In this document: piece by piece, positions 25,080-36,735 of the stretch
Layout of the letters: every line of letters begins with the position of its first letter
Position numbering within the stretch: the first letter of the stretch is position 1
Position numbers and translations under genes: made by a program
DNA from: Oasisia sp. SBJ-2009
Lineage: Eukaryota > Annelida > Polychaeta > Sabellida > Siboglinidae
Assembly: GCA_964017155.1 (NCBI GenBank)
Contig: OZ024861.1
Coordinates: 16,529,283-16,593,282, forward strand
DNA length: 64,000 bases
Reading direction: 5' to 3'
Notes under the pieces: generated by a model
The model's input: only the letters and a program-made list of their open reading frames with translations
What the model was told of the DNA's origin: nothing
The model's database searches: none

Positions 25080-25815
25080 AACCTAGAACTGTGCTATCCT
25101 AAGAATGGTCTTGTTGATATGGACTAATATTGGGTTCCAGAACAACGTCAGCTTGGTTGCCCAAACGGCATGTCATCAATTATCTGAGGGTTGTTTTCGT
25201 ACACTCGGTGTTTCAGATAACCCCAGCTCTGTGGTGCATAAATCGGGCATATGGGGTGCTCACTCAATGTCACACCTCCAATCGATGAGTCGACCCCCGA
25301 ACATCCATTTGTAACATTAGAGTGTCATTGGAAATGGGAGAGGTGGCCCCATCTTGCATCTAATGATTCCCCTGCGTCGGTCCAATGGTGCTCACATTTG
25401 ACTAAATACCACTAGGTAGCGCTCAGTGTTCACTATGACAGTCTGTCCGTTTTCATCTTCGGACCAAAATGGACCGAACATGCTGTGTTTTGAAATGGCC
25501 ACACACGCTGTGCATTTCGTTGAATGAAAATACCCTAATTACAACCATGACCAATGCAACCCTCATAGAGGAATGCTTTCATGTTAATGACAATTTCGCG
25601 TGCCGCTTGCACGTGTGCCTGCAACGCCAAGAGGATCATTTCGAACACATTTCAGACAGAACATCAACGTTGGACCATTTGACATATAAACTGGAAATGC
25701 TGTGGAATGATCGTGCGCAGAGAGAAGTTAATGTGCATCAAATAAGTAGTAATTCGTTTAATATATGGATAAGTTATTAGCGGCTTTGTGGGTGGCATTT
25801 TTTGGGTAACCCTGT
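25080..25815. pseudogene. rearranged mariner-type transposase remnant, copy 2
   Basis: Same inverted arrangement as 13840-14540. The plus-strand C-terminal piece is longer here (frame 25469-25780) because it lacks the stop seen in copy 1, and reads DNFACRLHVCLQRQEDHFE. Confidence 0.55.
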
Positions 25816-25923
25816 ACCTAATTCTAAGATAAGTGAATTTTAAGTATTTTTCAAGATATGACCGGTGACCATCTTAAATGTATGCAAATTAGCATAATTG
25901 CTCAAAGTTGTCGTTTGGACTTC

Positions 25924-25925
<2 letters not shown>

Positions 25926-25978
<53 letters not shown>

Positions 25979-26017
25979 ATTATATATGTTTATATAATAT
26001 GTATATATATATATATA

Positions 26018-26071
<54 letters not shown>
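25926..26071. repeat. (TA)n tract upstream of coil exon 3
   Basis: TA runs with TTATATATGTTTATATAA interruptions. It corresponds to 15191-15346. Confidence 0.95.
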
Positions 26072-26073
<2 letters not shown>

Positions 26074-26155
26074 CCTAGAGTGTATATATTACACACATAT
26101 TATTTCGCATAGAATGTTATGAGGAACAATATTTGGTCTTGCTTACGAGTAGCAG

Positions 26156-26362
26156 ATACGTCTCAGCTACAGCTGCAACAACAACAGCAAGATAAAGCTG
26201 TGATTGAGTTGGAAAAGAAACAACAACAGCTGCAAGCACACCAAGAACAAGCTGTGTCTCAGCTCCAAGAGCACCATCAAGCTCTGTCACAATTGCAGCA
26301 CGAGCACGAACAACAGCAACACATACTTCAAGCTCTGTCACAGCTGCCACAGGAAGCCAAAG
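26156..26362 (+). CDS. coiled-coil exon 3 of the HEPN gene (duplicate of exon 2)
   Basis: 207 bp, phase 1/1, with the same acceptor (GTAGCAG) and donor (AAAG|GTATGT) as 15431-15637. By eye it is identical in sequence, while the flanking introns differ at scattered positions. Because the exon is symmetric, inclusion of one or both copies keeps the frame and adds 69 or 138 coil residues. It may be included together with exon 2 or used alternatively. Confidence 0.68.
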
Positions 26363-26766
26363 GTATGTAGTGTCACATTCACAGTAACCTATGACACTAA
26401 TGTCTCACACGGGCCACATTTTCAAAATCTCTTGAATATGAATATCACACAAATCATATTTGAGTATAACACAATAATGGAAATTGTGGAGATCCGTGTG
26501 AAATGTTTATTTATTATGGTTTATTTTAATTATGTTTAGTGTCTTGAATGAAGTGCAGCCATGGAGAAGTTTACATATTTTGTCTAGGTAAAAATAGATT
26601 GCTGAACTTTTGTCAGACTAGTTCGTGTTTATGTAAACAATTGTTTTACACATACACATACGTGAGTTTACCTTGCAGTTGTTGAGTCTTTCGTAAGCGA
26701 GTAGCAAAGTAGGGTTCTATGGGTAGGCAACTGGGTCGGTTCGAAGAAGCTGCAAGGTAGATGTCA

Positions 26767-26837
26767 AGGTCAAAGGTCAGAGGTCACACAGCGCCTCGGC
26801 AGATAGGTGGCGAACTATGAAATTAGGTCAAAGGGCA
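26767..26837 (+). promoter_or_regulatory. cluster of AGGTCA half sites (DR1-like), copy 2
   Basis: Three perfect AGGTCA half sites each one base apart (26767, 26774, 26781), then AGGTCA-A-AGGGCA at 26825-26837. It is more perfect than copy 1. A nuclear-receptor site is possible; no binding evidence is available. Confidence 0.4.
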
Positions 26838-27496
26838 AGTTGCGTGAAAACGTTCTCCCAAAATTAATTCGTGTGTCTGATTTTAAACTTAGAGCCCATG
26901 GCGGAGGAGTCATTAACTTCAGGATTAGGTCAAATATCAAGGTTATAATTTGGTCAGGGTCAACATTTGGTCAAGATCATATGTCTAGATTATTTTCGGC
27001 ACGTATGCTACTTACCTCACGTCCAGCACATAGGCAAGCCACTTACATATCATTGCGCATGCGCGGTGTTATATTTTATGTTTAGGTAAGACTGTCATCG
27101 ATTTAGGTTAATGCGCAGTCAGTGTTATAGTTTATAATTGTCGTGATTGTATCATAGATAAACGTAATTGCGCTTGCGTAATGTCATATTGTCTATCTTA
27201 CTGGTAACATGGGGTAAATCTATCAATACCACGTTCGACACCATGTTCGGCACGTAGGCCACTTAAGTCACATCCCCAGGTATGCGACTTATGTACCTCA
27301 TTTGCGTATAGTGTGACTCCTAATTAACCTGTGATCTTGATCCGCTGCCAGGCAAACACACTCAGTAGTTTTGTCTTCATTGGTGCCAGTCATCATCACT
27401 ATTACCAACAAATTGTTGGAGGAAGGGGCAATGACATATTCTCTAAGGAGGCACCCGTTCACACATTATTAAAGAAGCCGTCTTTGGATCGTGACG

Positions 27497-27582
27497 TTAA
27501 CTATCGACTTAACTATCGACCCGTCGATAGTTAACTTAACTAACTATCGACCCGCTAGCACTTAACTATCGACCCGTTAGCA
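27497..27582. repeat. AACTATCGAC repeat cluster with a perfect 12-bp hairpin
   Basis: AACTATCGAC occurs five times in 86 bases. TTAACTATCGAC (27509-27520), CC, GTCGATAGTTAA (27523-27534) form a perfect 12-bp stem with a two-base loop. Confidence 0.85.
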
Positions 27583-28189
27583 CTCTCTCTCATATATCCA
27601 ATGTTATTGACAAGGTCGTTCTTAACTTCTAGGTTCTTAAGAGACTTGTTATATTTATGTATTTTAGCCTTCTATATTTTGTTTATTTATTATTTCTATT
27701 AGTCTGTTTATATCGCGCTTTGATAATGCAGAATTAGTTTTAGTCATTTGTTTAAGTAATTATATTTGAGTGATATCTACTATGTGTAGTCATAATCAGA
27801 GAATCACGATTTTATATTAAAAAGTTGGGATTGTTGTAACAATATAACCTAGTTTCCATCTCTAGAGTTGTTGGCCTAGCCAGAAATTACCATTAGGATT
27901 CATTCTTAGAAATGTACAGCCAATCCCTGTGGTTACTGGCATATTCGTGTAATTAATAAAACATGTGAAACTTAAATGCATTAAAATAAGACTTAATAAA
28001 AATATGTGTATATTCAAATACTAATCAAATTATACTATTCATACGATGTCACACATGTTTGTAAAATTGATGTCACAAATATTTGTAAGGTTACTAATGT
28101 GACATCTGTTTTATCCAGTTAATATCTTAAATGTTGTCCTAGTACAAACAACGCAATAATATGTGAATTGTAATATTTTTATATAACAG

Positions 28190-28386
28190 ATTCACAGGGA
28201 GACTCGTTTGAGCTGCAGGAGGAGAACGGTGAATCCGTCATGAGCTCAATTTGGATATTCGGCAAATGCACACACACTGGGATGCCTGGACGCCTATCCG
28301 TCAAACTGTTTCTGCCAACGATCCCCAAACAACTAGTAATTGTCGTAACAAATATTGTACTGTGCCACGTGACGATATCGAATTGA
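28190..28386 (+). CDS. terminal exon of the HEPN gene
   Basis: The acceptor TTTTTATATAACAG ends at 28189. The first two bases (AT) again complete a phase-1 codon to Asp. The exon then runs 64 codons to TGA at 28384, giving a 405-residue protein. It starts acidic (DSFELQEENGESV) and ends hydrophobic (QLVIVVTNIVLCHV), which could be a C-terminal membrane or packing segment. A polyadenylation signal follows 33 bases after the stop. The exon has no recognised domain; support is the matching phase, the acceptor and the poly(A) signal. Confidence 0.5.
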
Positions 28387-28418
28387 TCATAATCTCGGCC
28401 AAATCCAAACCACATTAA

Positions 28419-28424
28419 AATAAA
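28419..28424 (+). terminator. polyadenylation signal AATAAA
   Basis: Canonical AATAAA 33 bases after the predicted stop of the HEPN gene. A second AATAAA lies near 28480. Confidence 0.45.
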
Positions 28425-28734
28425 TAGATATTTACGAAATATTCTAAATCTGAACCACATACGTCAATAATGTTTGCCAATAAATTGGTATAAAAAGGGC
28501 AAATGTAAATATCGGATGTGGAAAACGTGCCTTGAGAAAACATCTGCAGCATATACTGTGCACGTGTTTTTGTTTGTCAAATCACAATTATATATGCTTT
28601 ATGCTCCTCTTATTATCTCCAACATGCTCTCGTGTCTCTAATGACCCTTTATCATATAAGATTATTACAACCATTTATGTGTGATTATGTGCATGCATTA
28701 TACGTGTATATACATTGTTGTTGATGTTATTCTT

Positions 28735-30570
28735 TACAGGTTTAGCTTTGATGCCAAATATACTTATTGATTTCTGGAATATAATTGTCAGAATGGGTGC
28801 TATTCTAGAGGCCATTTCTTTCATAATTCTGGCAGGAATGGTGTCTGAGCATTGGGTTGTATCTGGTTGTAAATCTTTCAGTAATTTCTCAACGCCTCTC
28901 ACTGTAATTTGGATTGAGGCATTGTGGGGATCGATTTTGGTTGGGGAGCTGGGGGAGGTTGGCCAGGTTTTCATTGGTGAACACAGACCGGAATTGGTTT
29001 GAGAGGATATCTGCATTGGATTAGCTATCTGTATGAAGGATGCCTTGGTGGGGGGATTGCTTTTCAGTTGTGCGTAAGATCTTTTCAGTATTCTGACTGG
29101 ATCTGCTTTTGGGTAGCTTTGCGGAATTTCCTAAATAATGTCCAATCAGTTTCTCCTTGGAAAGTCTTAGCTTTGTTGTACAGCCGTTGCTATTTAACTT
29201 TTTATTTGTTATGTCTTTAGTAATCCATGGGAGTGAGTATCGCTTCGATGAATACTTGAAGGGGATGAGTTGGTTCGTAATTTCCTGGAGGCCATGTTTG
29301 AAGAGATCGCAAAGTAGTTCTGGCGAGTCAGAGAGTGGGACTTGGTTTTGAATTGTGTTTCCTAGGTCCTGGAGTTCTTGATCAATGTGTTTCCATTCTG
29401 CCTTGTGGTATTTGAAAACTTTATAGGGAGGGGGAATACTTCTGGGGAAGTTTATGATAATGTTTAGTAAAGGGATAGTGTCATGGTCACTGAAGCCTGG
29501 TATGGTATGTGTGCTTTCTATGAGGGAGGGGTTGGTAGGGAGGACAAGTTCTAGGATGTTTTGCCTCTAGTAGGTTAATGGTTCCTGCACAGCTTGATGT
29601 AGGTGGAAGTCTTTGGTCATGTCTAGTAAGTTAGTAGATGTTTTGTCGTTGTCTGGGCAGGCTGAGGAGGTCCACTTAATTTTGGGACAGTTAAAATATC
29701 ACCAACTATCCATACATTGTGTTTTCCAAATTTACCAATTCTACTGATGGAGTTCTGTAGATGGTTCAGTCCTGTCTCGTCGGTTGGTGGTCGATAGAAG
29801 CTGCACATGCAAAGATCTGGGTTGTTTTGTGATTTAATTGTTCCCCAAATAAGTTCTCCATCAGTGTCTCGATCCGTTTGCATGGAAGAATTAATGCAGT
29901 TTTTAATAGCCAGGAGTACTACCCCACCTTTGGAGGATCGATCTTTTCTGTACACTGTGATTATCGGGTAAGATTTCTAAAGTTTCCATTTTCTTGTTTA
30001 GCCATGTTTTACATCCAAATGTAATATCAGGCTTTCTATTTTTTAGGCTATGAAAGTTTATAACAATGGCTCTTAAGTTGTTATTTTTGTTCCGACCTTT
30101 GATCTTTTCTCTCAAGGGGGCTCAGGTTTGGTTGTGCAAGTGGATGAGTGGGCTATAAGGCTTCCGTAGCTGGAAACTGAACTAAAGTGGAGGGAGTTTG
30201 AGTCATTGTCAGGGGAGGAGTATATGTATCTGTCACAGTCAGTGTCGTAGGGTGGGTCAAAGAATGTGCTTGGTCGGTTTGGCAGGCCACACCCAGGGCA
30301 GTACCAGGATATATTTTCTATATTGGTTTTGGTGCATTTTGTGTGAAACCATGTGTTACATGAGTCGCAGCATGTGGCTTTTTGGTAGGATGATACAGGT
30401 GTGTTGCATGTACCACAAGGGAATGTGATTGGGCCTGGATTTGTTGGGGTGTCACTTGCCAGTGCCAACAAGAGGATGCCTATATAAAGTCCGGTGAATT
30501 TGCCTGGTCGTGTTGCATAACGAAGTTGTCTGTGGGTGATCAAAAGAAAAGTCACCTACAACATCCTGCG
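28735..30570 (-). mobile_element. CR1-like LINE with 2A-like motif, PHD finger and endonuclease, truncated
   Basis: On the minus strand the ORF from 30555 starts with a hydrophobic stretch (LYIGILLLALASDTPTNPGP), then a PHD finger (CGTCNTPVSSYQKATCCDSC, NTWFHTKC, WYCPGCG). The endonuclease region follows (SSKGGVVLLAIKN, MCSFYRPP, WIVGD), then the linker (GVEKLLKDLQPDTTQCSDTI) at 29016-28740, where it stops before RT. PHD fingers are known in CR1-like elements. It has several frameshifts and is not functional. Confidence 0.85.
30430..30453 (-). other. 2A-like motif remnant in the CR1-like LINE
   Basis: Residues 35-42 of the ORF read DTPTNPGP after a hydrophobic helix. The NPGP and the Asp of the 2A consensus D(V/I)ExNPGP are kept, but the Glu is Pro. 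Ribosome-skipping 2A sequences at LINE N-termini are known; this copy is probably weakened. Confidence 0.5.
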
Positions 30571-32310
30571 TGCTTGACCCCTTACCTACATGGCTGTTAA
30601 AAGACATGAGTGATAACGTAGTACCATTCCAAAGACAACTCATCAATACTTCCATAGCATCTGGTGTTGTTCCGTGCTGCCTGAAACACGCCAATGACAC
30701 TCATGTGCCTAAGAAAGCCAATATCGATCAGGACAATATGAACAATTATCGACCAATATCAAACTTTCCTTTTGTATCAAAGCTACTCGAAAGATACGTT
30801 GCACGCTGCCTGCTTGATCACATGACTGCTAACAATCTCCTTGAAAGATATCAATCAGCATACAAATCTCACCACTCCACGGAAACTGCGCTTGTTCTTG
30901 TACAGAATGACACCGTTGGGGCACTTGGCCGGCGGGGTGGAGTAATTCTTACTCGAAATGTCGACTGCCTTCGATACAGTTAACCATGTAATACTCCTCA
31001 GCCGTTTAGAACATCAGTACGGGATGGTTGGCTCCGTGCTAGCATGGATACCATCATATCTAACCGATCGATCGCAGTGTGTTTATCTACAAGGTGGTGC
31101 TTCCAGCAAAACCGGCGTCGCTTGTGGCGTACCTCAAGGATCGGCGCTGGGACCTCTGTTGTTCTCTGCGTACACAGCTCCTATTGGTGATATTATTAGG
31201 AGGCACAATCTCGGCTTCCACCTATACGCTGATGATACCCAGCTATACATCAAATTTGATATGACAGAAATTAACGTGAATGACGAAAAACGGTCGCACT
31301 TGTGCTATCATCACGCAACAATCGAGCGAACCACAACATCACCGTGATCAAATTTGGCGACTGCGACATAACGCCAAGTACTACTGGCAGAAACATAGGG
31401 GGTATATTTGACACAGAAATGTCAATGGTCAGCCATGTTAAACATGTCTGCTGTACATCATACTAGCATCTAAGAAACATTGCGTCGATCCGATCATGTC
31501 TCTCCCAGAAAGCCGCCGTCCGCCTTGTATATTATCTTGTTATATCGAGAATTGACTACGCGAACTGTCTCCTGTATGATCTCCCCCAGTGCCTAATATC
31601 TAAGCTACAAATAGTCCAACACGCTGCCGCTAGACAAGTGGTCCGCTGCCACAGATGTGAACATATTACACCAGTTCTCATGAAACTACTCTGGCTCCCG
31701 GTGAAACAATGAGTGCAATACTTAATACTGCTACTGGGGTTTCATGCACAACATCGACTGGCGCCACCGTACATCACCGACCTGTTTGAACAAAGAGCTA
31801 CGAGAGTATTACGCTCAACGACAAACAATGACTTCTACGTGCCGCCATGTCGCAGCCGGTACGGTGATAGAATGTTCTCAGTAGCTGGTCCACGACTATG
31901 GAACTCTCTCCCTGCCGAGATGAAGAAAACTTGTTGCCTCGTGACTTTTAAAAGACAATTGTAAACACACCTATTCCGGGCAGTGTATGAAGTGTAGACA
32001 CTTGTCAGTTTATTTAATTTGTATTTAATTGTTATATATTTATTATCTTTTACATGTTTTACATTAATTTTTTCAAAATGTCATACTCATTATTTTATTA
32101 TCAATATAGCATTTATTTTAATAATTATATTTAACTAACTCATTTATTTTATTATTTATCACTATTACATTGTATACATATTTTAGGTATTTCATTTACC
32201 TTAACAAACTTAATATTATAATTCTACGACGCATGTATACACACTCATGTACAGCGCCTCCGAATGGATATTTCTAGATTGATGGCGCTTTATAAATGTT
32301 CTACTTCTTA
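30571..32310 (+). mobile_element. CR1/L2-type LINE, RT and 3' end, source of the array tail
   Basis: Truncated at the 5' end inside the RT region. Read on the plus strand: NNYRPISNFPFVSKLLERYV, STETALVLVQND, a frameshift near 30960, STAFDTVNHVILL, GVPQGSALGPLLFSAY, HLYADDTQLYIKF, and the C-terminal YGDRMFSVAGPRLWNSLPAE ending at 31962. A 3' UTR ends GGCGCTTTATAAATG plus TTATTA. The last about 530 bp recur in every unit of the myosin exon array. Confidence 0.88.
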
Positions 32311-32888
32311 TTATTAAGAAAATGCTTTTTAGAATATGATGTCTTTGGTAATTTCCTCAGTGTTGACTGGGACAGTCTAAGTATGATTGCTATACCAAGG
32401 AATACAAGCGGGGCTTGGAAATATGTCATTCTTGTTGTTGATTGTTTATATTGTAAGTGGATTATGTATGTCGTGTTTGAGACTGTTTTGTTTGTGTTGT
32501 GAATGGTTGGTCTATGTCGTAATTTTGGCGTGAGTTTCGGAGGGTAGAAAATCTGGTATTGGTGCTTTGGGATATCTGTTTACAATCACCAGGGTTGTGT
32601 TTGAATTTCTAACATTTTGGAGGCAAGATGATGATATGTTGAGGCAATCGGGTCGTGGGTTTAAGACAGGAAAAAAGGTTATTACTAAGCGCTTCCCTCA
32701 GGCAACCATCTTACCTCGCACGTGCGCACCCCCAAGAAGTGCTGATGTATTCGTTATGCCAGTCAGCACATCATTTGAATATAGCTATGACCATTAGTTT
32801 TAACTTTATGAGATGTGGATTGTGACTACCAGATATGGAGTTCAAGTTGTTTTGTCCCTGGTTTTGCACTGATGAACGTTGGTTGTAG

Positions 32889-33089
32889 GCGAGTCTGGGG
32901 TGTCCTGATCAGGAGGTCGTGGAGGAGGAGAAGAAACAGAAGTTGGAGGGACAGCACAAGAAGGAGCAGATCGAGAACGCGGAGGGGAAGCGTCAGGCGC
33001 CTGTAGACGAATCACAGTTTACGGATGAGATGTTCGATTTCATCGACACCCACGACAGTGTAAAAGATGGTACTTCCGCCGACTTCGAG
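32889..33089 (+). CDS. myosin VII tail exon, copy A (founder unit)
   Basis: Acceptor GGTTGTAG ends at 32888 and donor GAG|GTCAGG follows 33089; 201 bp, phase 0/0, 67 residues. The first half is a charged helix (EEEKKQKLEGQHKKEQIEN), the second the hinge leading to MyTH4 (PVDESQFTDEMFDFID). In class VII myosins the matching position reads xMVDKMFGFL before a Phe-Glu exon end. This copy has Ser for Arg at residue 2, Lys in THDSVKDG and Asp in TSADFE. Its surroundings (LINE tail upstream, CA repeat downstream) match the array unit, so it is the likely founder. Confidence 0.72.
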
Positions 33090-33408
33090 GTCAGGCTGTC
33101 GTTCTTTACCTTATTGGTTCAGATTGATGGACGGAGGATATATACCATTAGGACAGTTTTAGTTATACTTTTCATTGACAGGTAACACAATAAGGTATGC
33201 ATTTCTGCCAAAGCGTTAATATTTGCGGGACATGACCCAGATAGTTATGTTTCGCTCATGTGCAGAATATGCCAGTGCGACATAAAGCTGAAATTCAGGA
33301 GCCCAAAATGAATTTCTTTGCAACTAAAACATAACACAGATTTGTGTAATACAGAATGTCGGCAATAATAGACCTGACAGATACCTTGCTATCTTGGTAA
33401 TGTAATAC

Positions 33409-33542
33409 ACACACGCACGTACGCACGCATGCACGCACGCACATACTCTACACATACACACATATACACGCACACATATACAAACACGCACACATGTATA
33501 CACACACACATACACACATACACACGCACGCAAACACAAGAA
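33409..33542. repeat. (CA)n-rich tract with ACGC and CATA variants
   Basis: Imperfect CA/ACGC repeat. Its CACGTAC is the point where array units are joined to the LINE tail elsewhere; the same tract returns at 54348-54470 after the last unit. Confidence 0.9.
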
Positions 33543-33607
33543 CATGCATGATGTACTTTATAATAAATAGCCTTGTTGGAAAAAACAGTGAATTGATATA
33601 TATTTCG

Positions 33608-33710
33608 CCTGCGAGGTCAGGCTGTGGATGAGATGTCTGACTTCATCGACACGCACGACATTCTCGTTCTTTACCTTGTTGGGCCAAATTGATGGACGGA
33701 GACCATGTAC
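33608..33710 (+). pseudogene. decayed fragment of the myosin VII tail exon
   Basis: GATGAGATGTCTGACTTCAT followed by CGACACGCACGACATT matches the hinge half of the repeated exon, but the helix half is gone and the 3' end is fused to intron sequence. A similar remnant lies at 54510-54600. Confidence 0.7.
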
Positions 33711-34406
33711 CAATGGGGCATCTTAGTTATACAGATTTGATGATTTATAATTCCGTTTTTTGTTGATTTGTTCAGAAAAATAAACTTATAATTGAAAGGT
33801 AACATTATAAGTTGTTATGCATTCCTGCAAAATCAAATATTTTACGGGACATGACTCGAAAAGTTATTTTTGAGCACCTCAACAGAATATGCCAGTGTGA
33901 CATTGTGTTGAAAATCAGCCGCTGATATGTATTTATTTGCACTAAAAACATAAGACTAAGTTATGTCATTGAGAATGTCGGAAATGTTGACCAATAAATG
34001 TAGTCACTCGACAACACTGTTCTTTATCATACCACCCATTAATATCACTGAAACTAGCCTTTATACTTTTCTACTAACCCATTCTATTTTGGCACAGCCT
34101 CTCATGTGTATTGTAAGTATAAACAGCCTGGAAGCATTCAAAAATATCATCGAATAATTTAGCAATACATGATTTTACACAGCAAACAGTTAGAGATAAT
34201 ATTACATTTTGTTTATATATGTACAGGTTAGTTGTGTTTATAAATTACTTCATGTACATGCAAGTACAGTTCATGTTCGTCTGTGCATCACTACCTGTAC
34301 CGTCAACAAGTTGACGCTACATGGTGTATTGGAAGGACATATTTGAAAAGGTTTTGATATGGCACTAAAATGGACACACATCACATTATATTTAATAGTG
34401 TCCTCG

Positions 34407-34996
34407 CGAACGTACATACGGCGGGCGATCAAAAACACACTTCTACCCCTTAAGATATCTGCTGGGCCCAGTTTCATGAAGCCGTATAATGTTACGCACA
34501 ATTATGCGGTCTACTGGTCGCAGCTAACAGCGAACAGTCAATGCAGCTTACAGGCGGTTTCATGAGACCAATTTAGAATTCGCGCCACTAAATCGCCGTA
34601 GCATTGACCTAGTTAGGTTGCGGTGGGGAATCCCTGTATTTGTGATGTGTATGAACAACCTTTTTCTTTCTAGCTGCCTCCTGTGCCGTTCGCATAGCCA
34701 ATGGGAAGCTATGATGAATGTAAAGGATATACAGTGTAAACATAAAAAATTGTGTTGACAGTGGGCGTGTCGGGAGCATACCGTACATATTTCCATTTCG
34801 GGAGCATACCGTAAATATTTCAACTAACGTAAAGTTACGCTTACTAAATACATGGTGCAGCTAAGTGCAACTATGGAACAGACTCATGAAACGCAACAAG
34901 CACAACTTTGCGACGTTTTAGGTTTTCGACGGGTTATCGCCCGCTACGACGTCGTAAGTTCGCTCCATGAAACTGGGCCCAGAGCGATTAACTAGT
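34407..34996 (+). pseudogene. decayed MyTH4 exon, split by a MITE
   Basis: 34407-34456 (CGAACGTACATACGGCGGGC onward) matches the part of exon 55214-55426 coding TYIRRAIKDPLLPL. It resumes at 34981 (AGAGCGATTAACTAG) where the intact exon has GGTGATCAACTG. The 5' half is missing and the donor is changed to TGAAAA. It is the oldest-looking copy of the MyTH4 exon. Confidence 0.7.
34464..34980. mobile_element. MITE-like element with GGGCCCAGTTTCATGAAG ends
   Basis: 517 bp. The left end GGGCCCAGTTTCATGAAG is matched by the reverse complement of the right end (CTCCATGAAACTGGGCCC). Shorter internal inverted copies (GGTTTCATGAGACC, ACTCATGAAACGC) are present. There is no coding capacity, and it sits inside a decayed MyTH4 exon. 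Confidence 0.75.
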
Positions 34997-35169
34997 GAAA
35001 ATTTCGCATTTTAGGTCTGTGCAGATTTATTCATTATGTCAGACATTACAATGTTTGAATACAATACGTGTAGCTATGAACACTGTTTTTGTTTTATAAA
35101 ATGTGGGTTGTGACTACCAGATATGGAATGCTTCGTTCCTGTTTTTACACTGATGTGCTGTGGTTGTAG

Positions 35170-35367
35170 GCGTGGATGGCCCTCTTTGACATGGAGGTCG
35201 TGGAGGATGAAACCTTGCAGAACTTGGAGCAAAACAAGAAGGAACGGATCGAAGTCACAGAGCAGAAGCGTCAGGCGCCCGTTGATGAATCACAGGTTGT
35301 GCATGATATGTCTGACTTCATCGACACGCACGACATTGTAGAAGATGGTGCTTCCGCCGCCTTCGAG
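35170..35367 (+). CDS. myosin VII tail exon, copy B (most diverged)
   Basis: 198 bp, phase 0/0, 66 residues, with the same acceptor (GTGGTTGTAG) and donor (GAG|GTCAGG). The helix half is strongly changed (AWMALFDMEVVEDETLQNLE, then EQNKKERIEVTEQ), while the hinge is kept (APVDESQVVHDMSDFID, EDGASAAFE). Open frame despite divergence argues that it was under constraint for some time. The preceding intron end (CTGTTTTTACACTGATG) is also conserved. It belongs to an older duplication round than copies D-L. Confidence 0.65.
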
Positions 35368-36203
35368 GTCAGGCTCTCGTCCTTTACCTTCTTGGTTCAG
35401 ATTGATGGACGGAGGATATATATACCAATATGCCAGTACTAGGTTTACAGTTTTGATGATTTATAATTTAGATTTCGGTGATTTGGTAAGAAAAATAAAC
35501 TGTTCACTGAAAGGTAACATTATAAGGTATGCATTCTTGCCAACAAATATATGTTTTTGGGACATTAACCAGTTATTTTTTTGGCAACTGAAACATAACA
35601 CACATTTTTGTAATTGAGAATGTCGGTAATATTGACCTGACATATATCTTGCTGTCTTGGCTTTGTAATGCAAACTCGGACACACGCACGCAATAACGCA
35701 CGCACACATGCACACTACGCACAGAGCATGCATGGAGCACTTTAAAATAAATAGCCTTGTTTGAAAAACCAATGAATCGATATATGTTTCCTATAAATGT
35801 TGTAACTAGAAAACACTGCTTATTATCATACTATATATATATATGCTTTCAACAACCATGTATACTCTAGTCCCCAAAACCATTCTATTTTGGAACTCCC
35901 TTTCTCAATATATTATAAGCATAAACAGCCTGGATCCATTCAAAAATATAATCGACACGTAAATATTAAGATATAAGATTTTAGATCACGAAATGTTGTG
36001 GATATACTTGTGTATGTATTTACCCGTTACTTGTATTTAATAATTACTTACTGTAAATAAAACTACAGTTACAATTCGCTTATGCATCACTAAGTGTATC
36101 GTAAACAGGTGAGACTAAGTGGTGTATTGGAAGGAAATGTGTGAACACATGTGATAAACCAAAACTAAAAGGATACACATCACATCACATTTAATGGCGT
36201 CAT

Positions 36204-36341
36204 TAGTTTCTGGCAGTTCCTGAAGAAGTCGAGGATATTTCTAACAATATTAAGATCAGCAAGTTCGCGGCGTCCTACTTTCAGGGCGGTGCCTTGCACA
36301 AAGCCCCACTTATATCCCTTAAACATTAGAGCGATCAACTG
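36204..36341 (+). pseudogene. decayed MyTH4 exon, second copy
   Basis: Aligns along most of exon 55214-55426: segments match PISEELEDIS, SKFAA(N/S)YFQ, and the end ATCAACTG|GTGAAT keeps the donor position. A deletion removes the SHTYIRRAIKD part and the sequence ACATTAGAGC brings a stop, so it cannot be used. It also preserves the site that is occupied by the MITE in the copy at 34407-34996. Confidence 0.75.
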
Positions 36342-36513
36342 GTGAATATTTGCCCTTGATGTCTGTGCTGGTGTACCCATTATGCCAGGCAGTACACCAT
36401 TTTAATGAAGCTATGACTAGTGTCTTTATCTTCATAAGATGTGGATTGTGAATACAAGACATGGAAATAAAATGATTTGTACCTGTTTTTACACTGATGT
36501 ATGTTGGTTGCAG

Positions 36514-36735
<222 letters not shown>

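Larger units (their letters stand above)
26363..28189. other. last intron of the HEPN gene
   Basis: No coding signal. The first 880 bases belong to the large tandem duplication; from 27243 the sequence is unique and AT-rich, apart from the AACTATCGAC repeat cluster. Confidence 0.6.

Noticed and set aside
30198..30428. Plus-strand Cys-rich frame opposite the PHD segment
   Set aside because: Shadow of the minus-strand PHD finger of the LINE, which has the correct Cys/His spacing.
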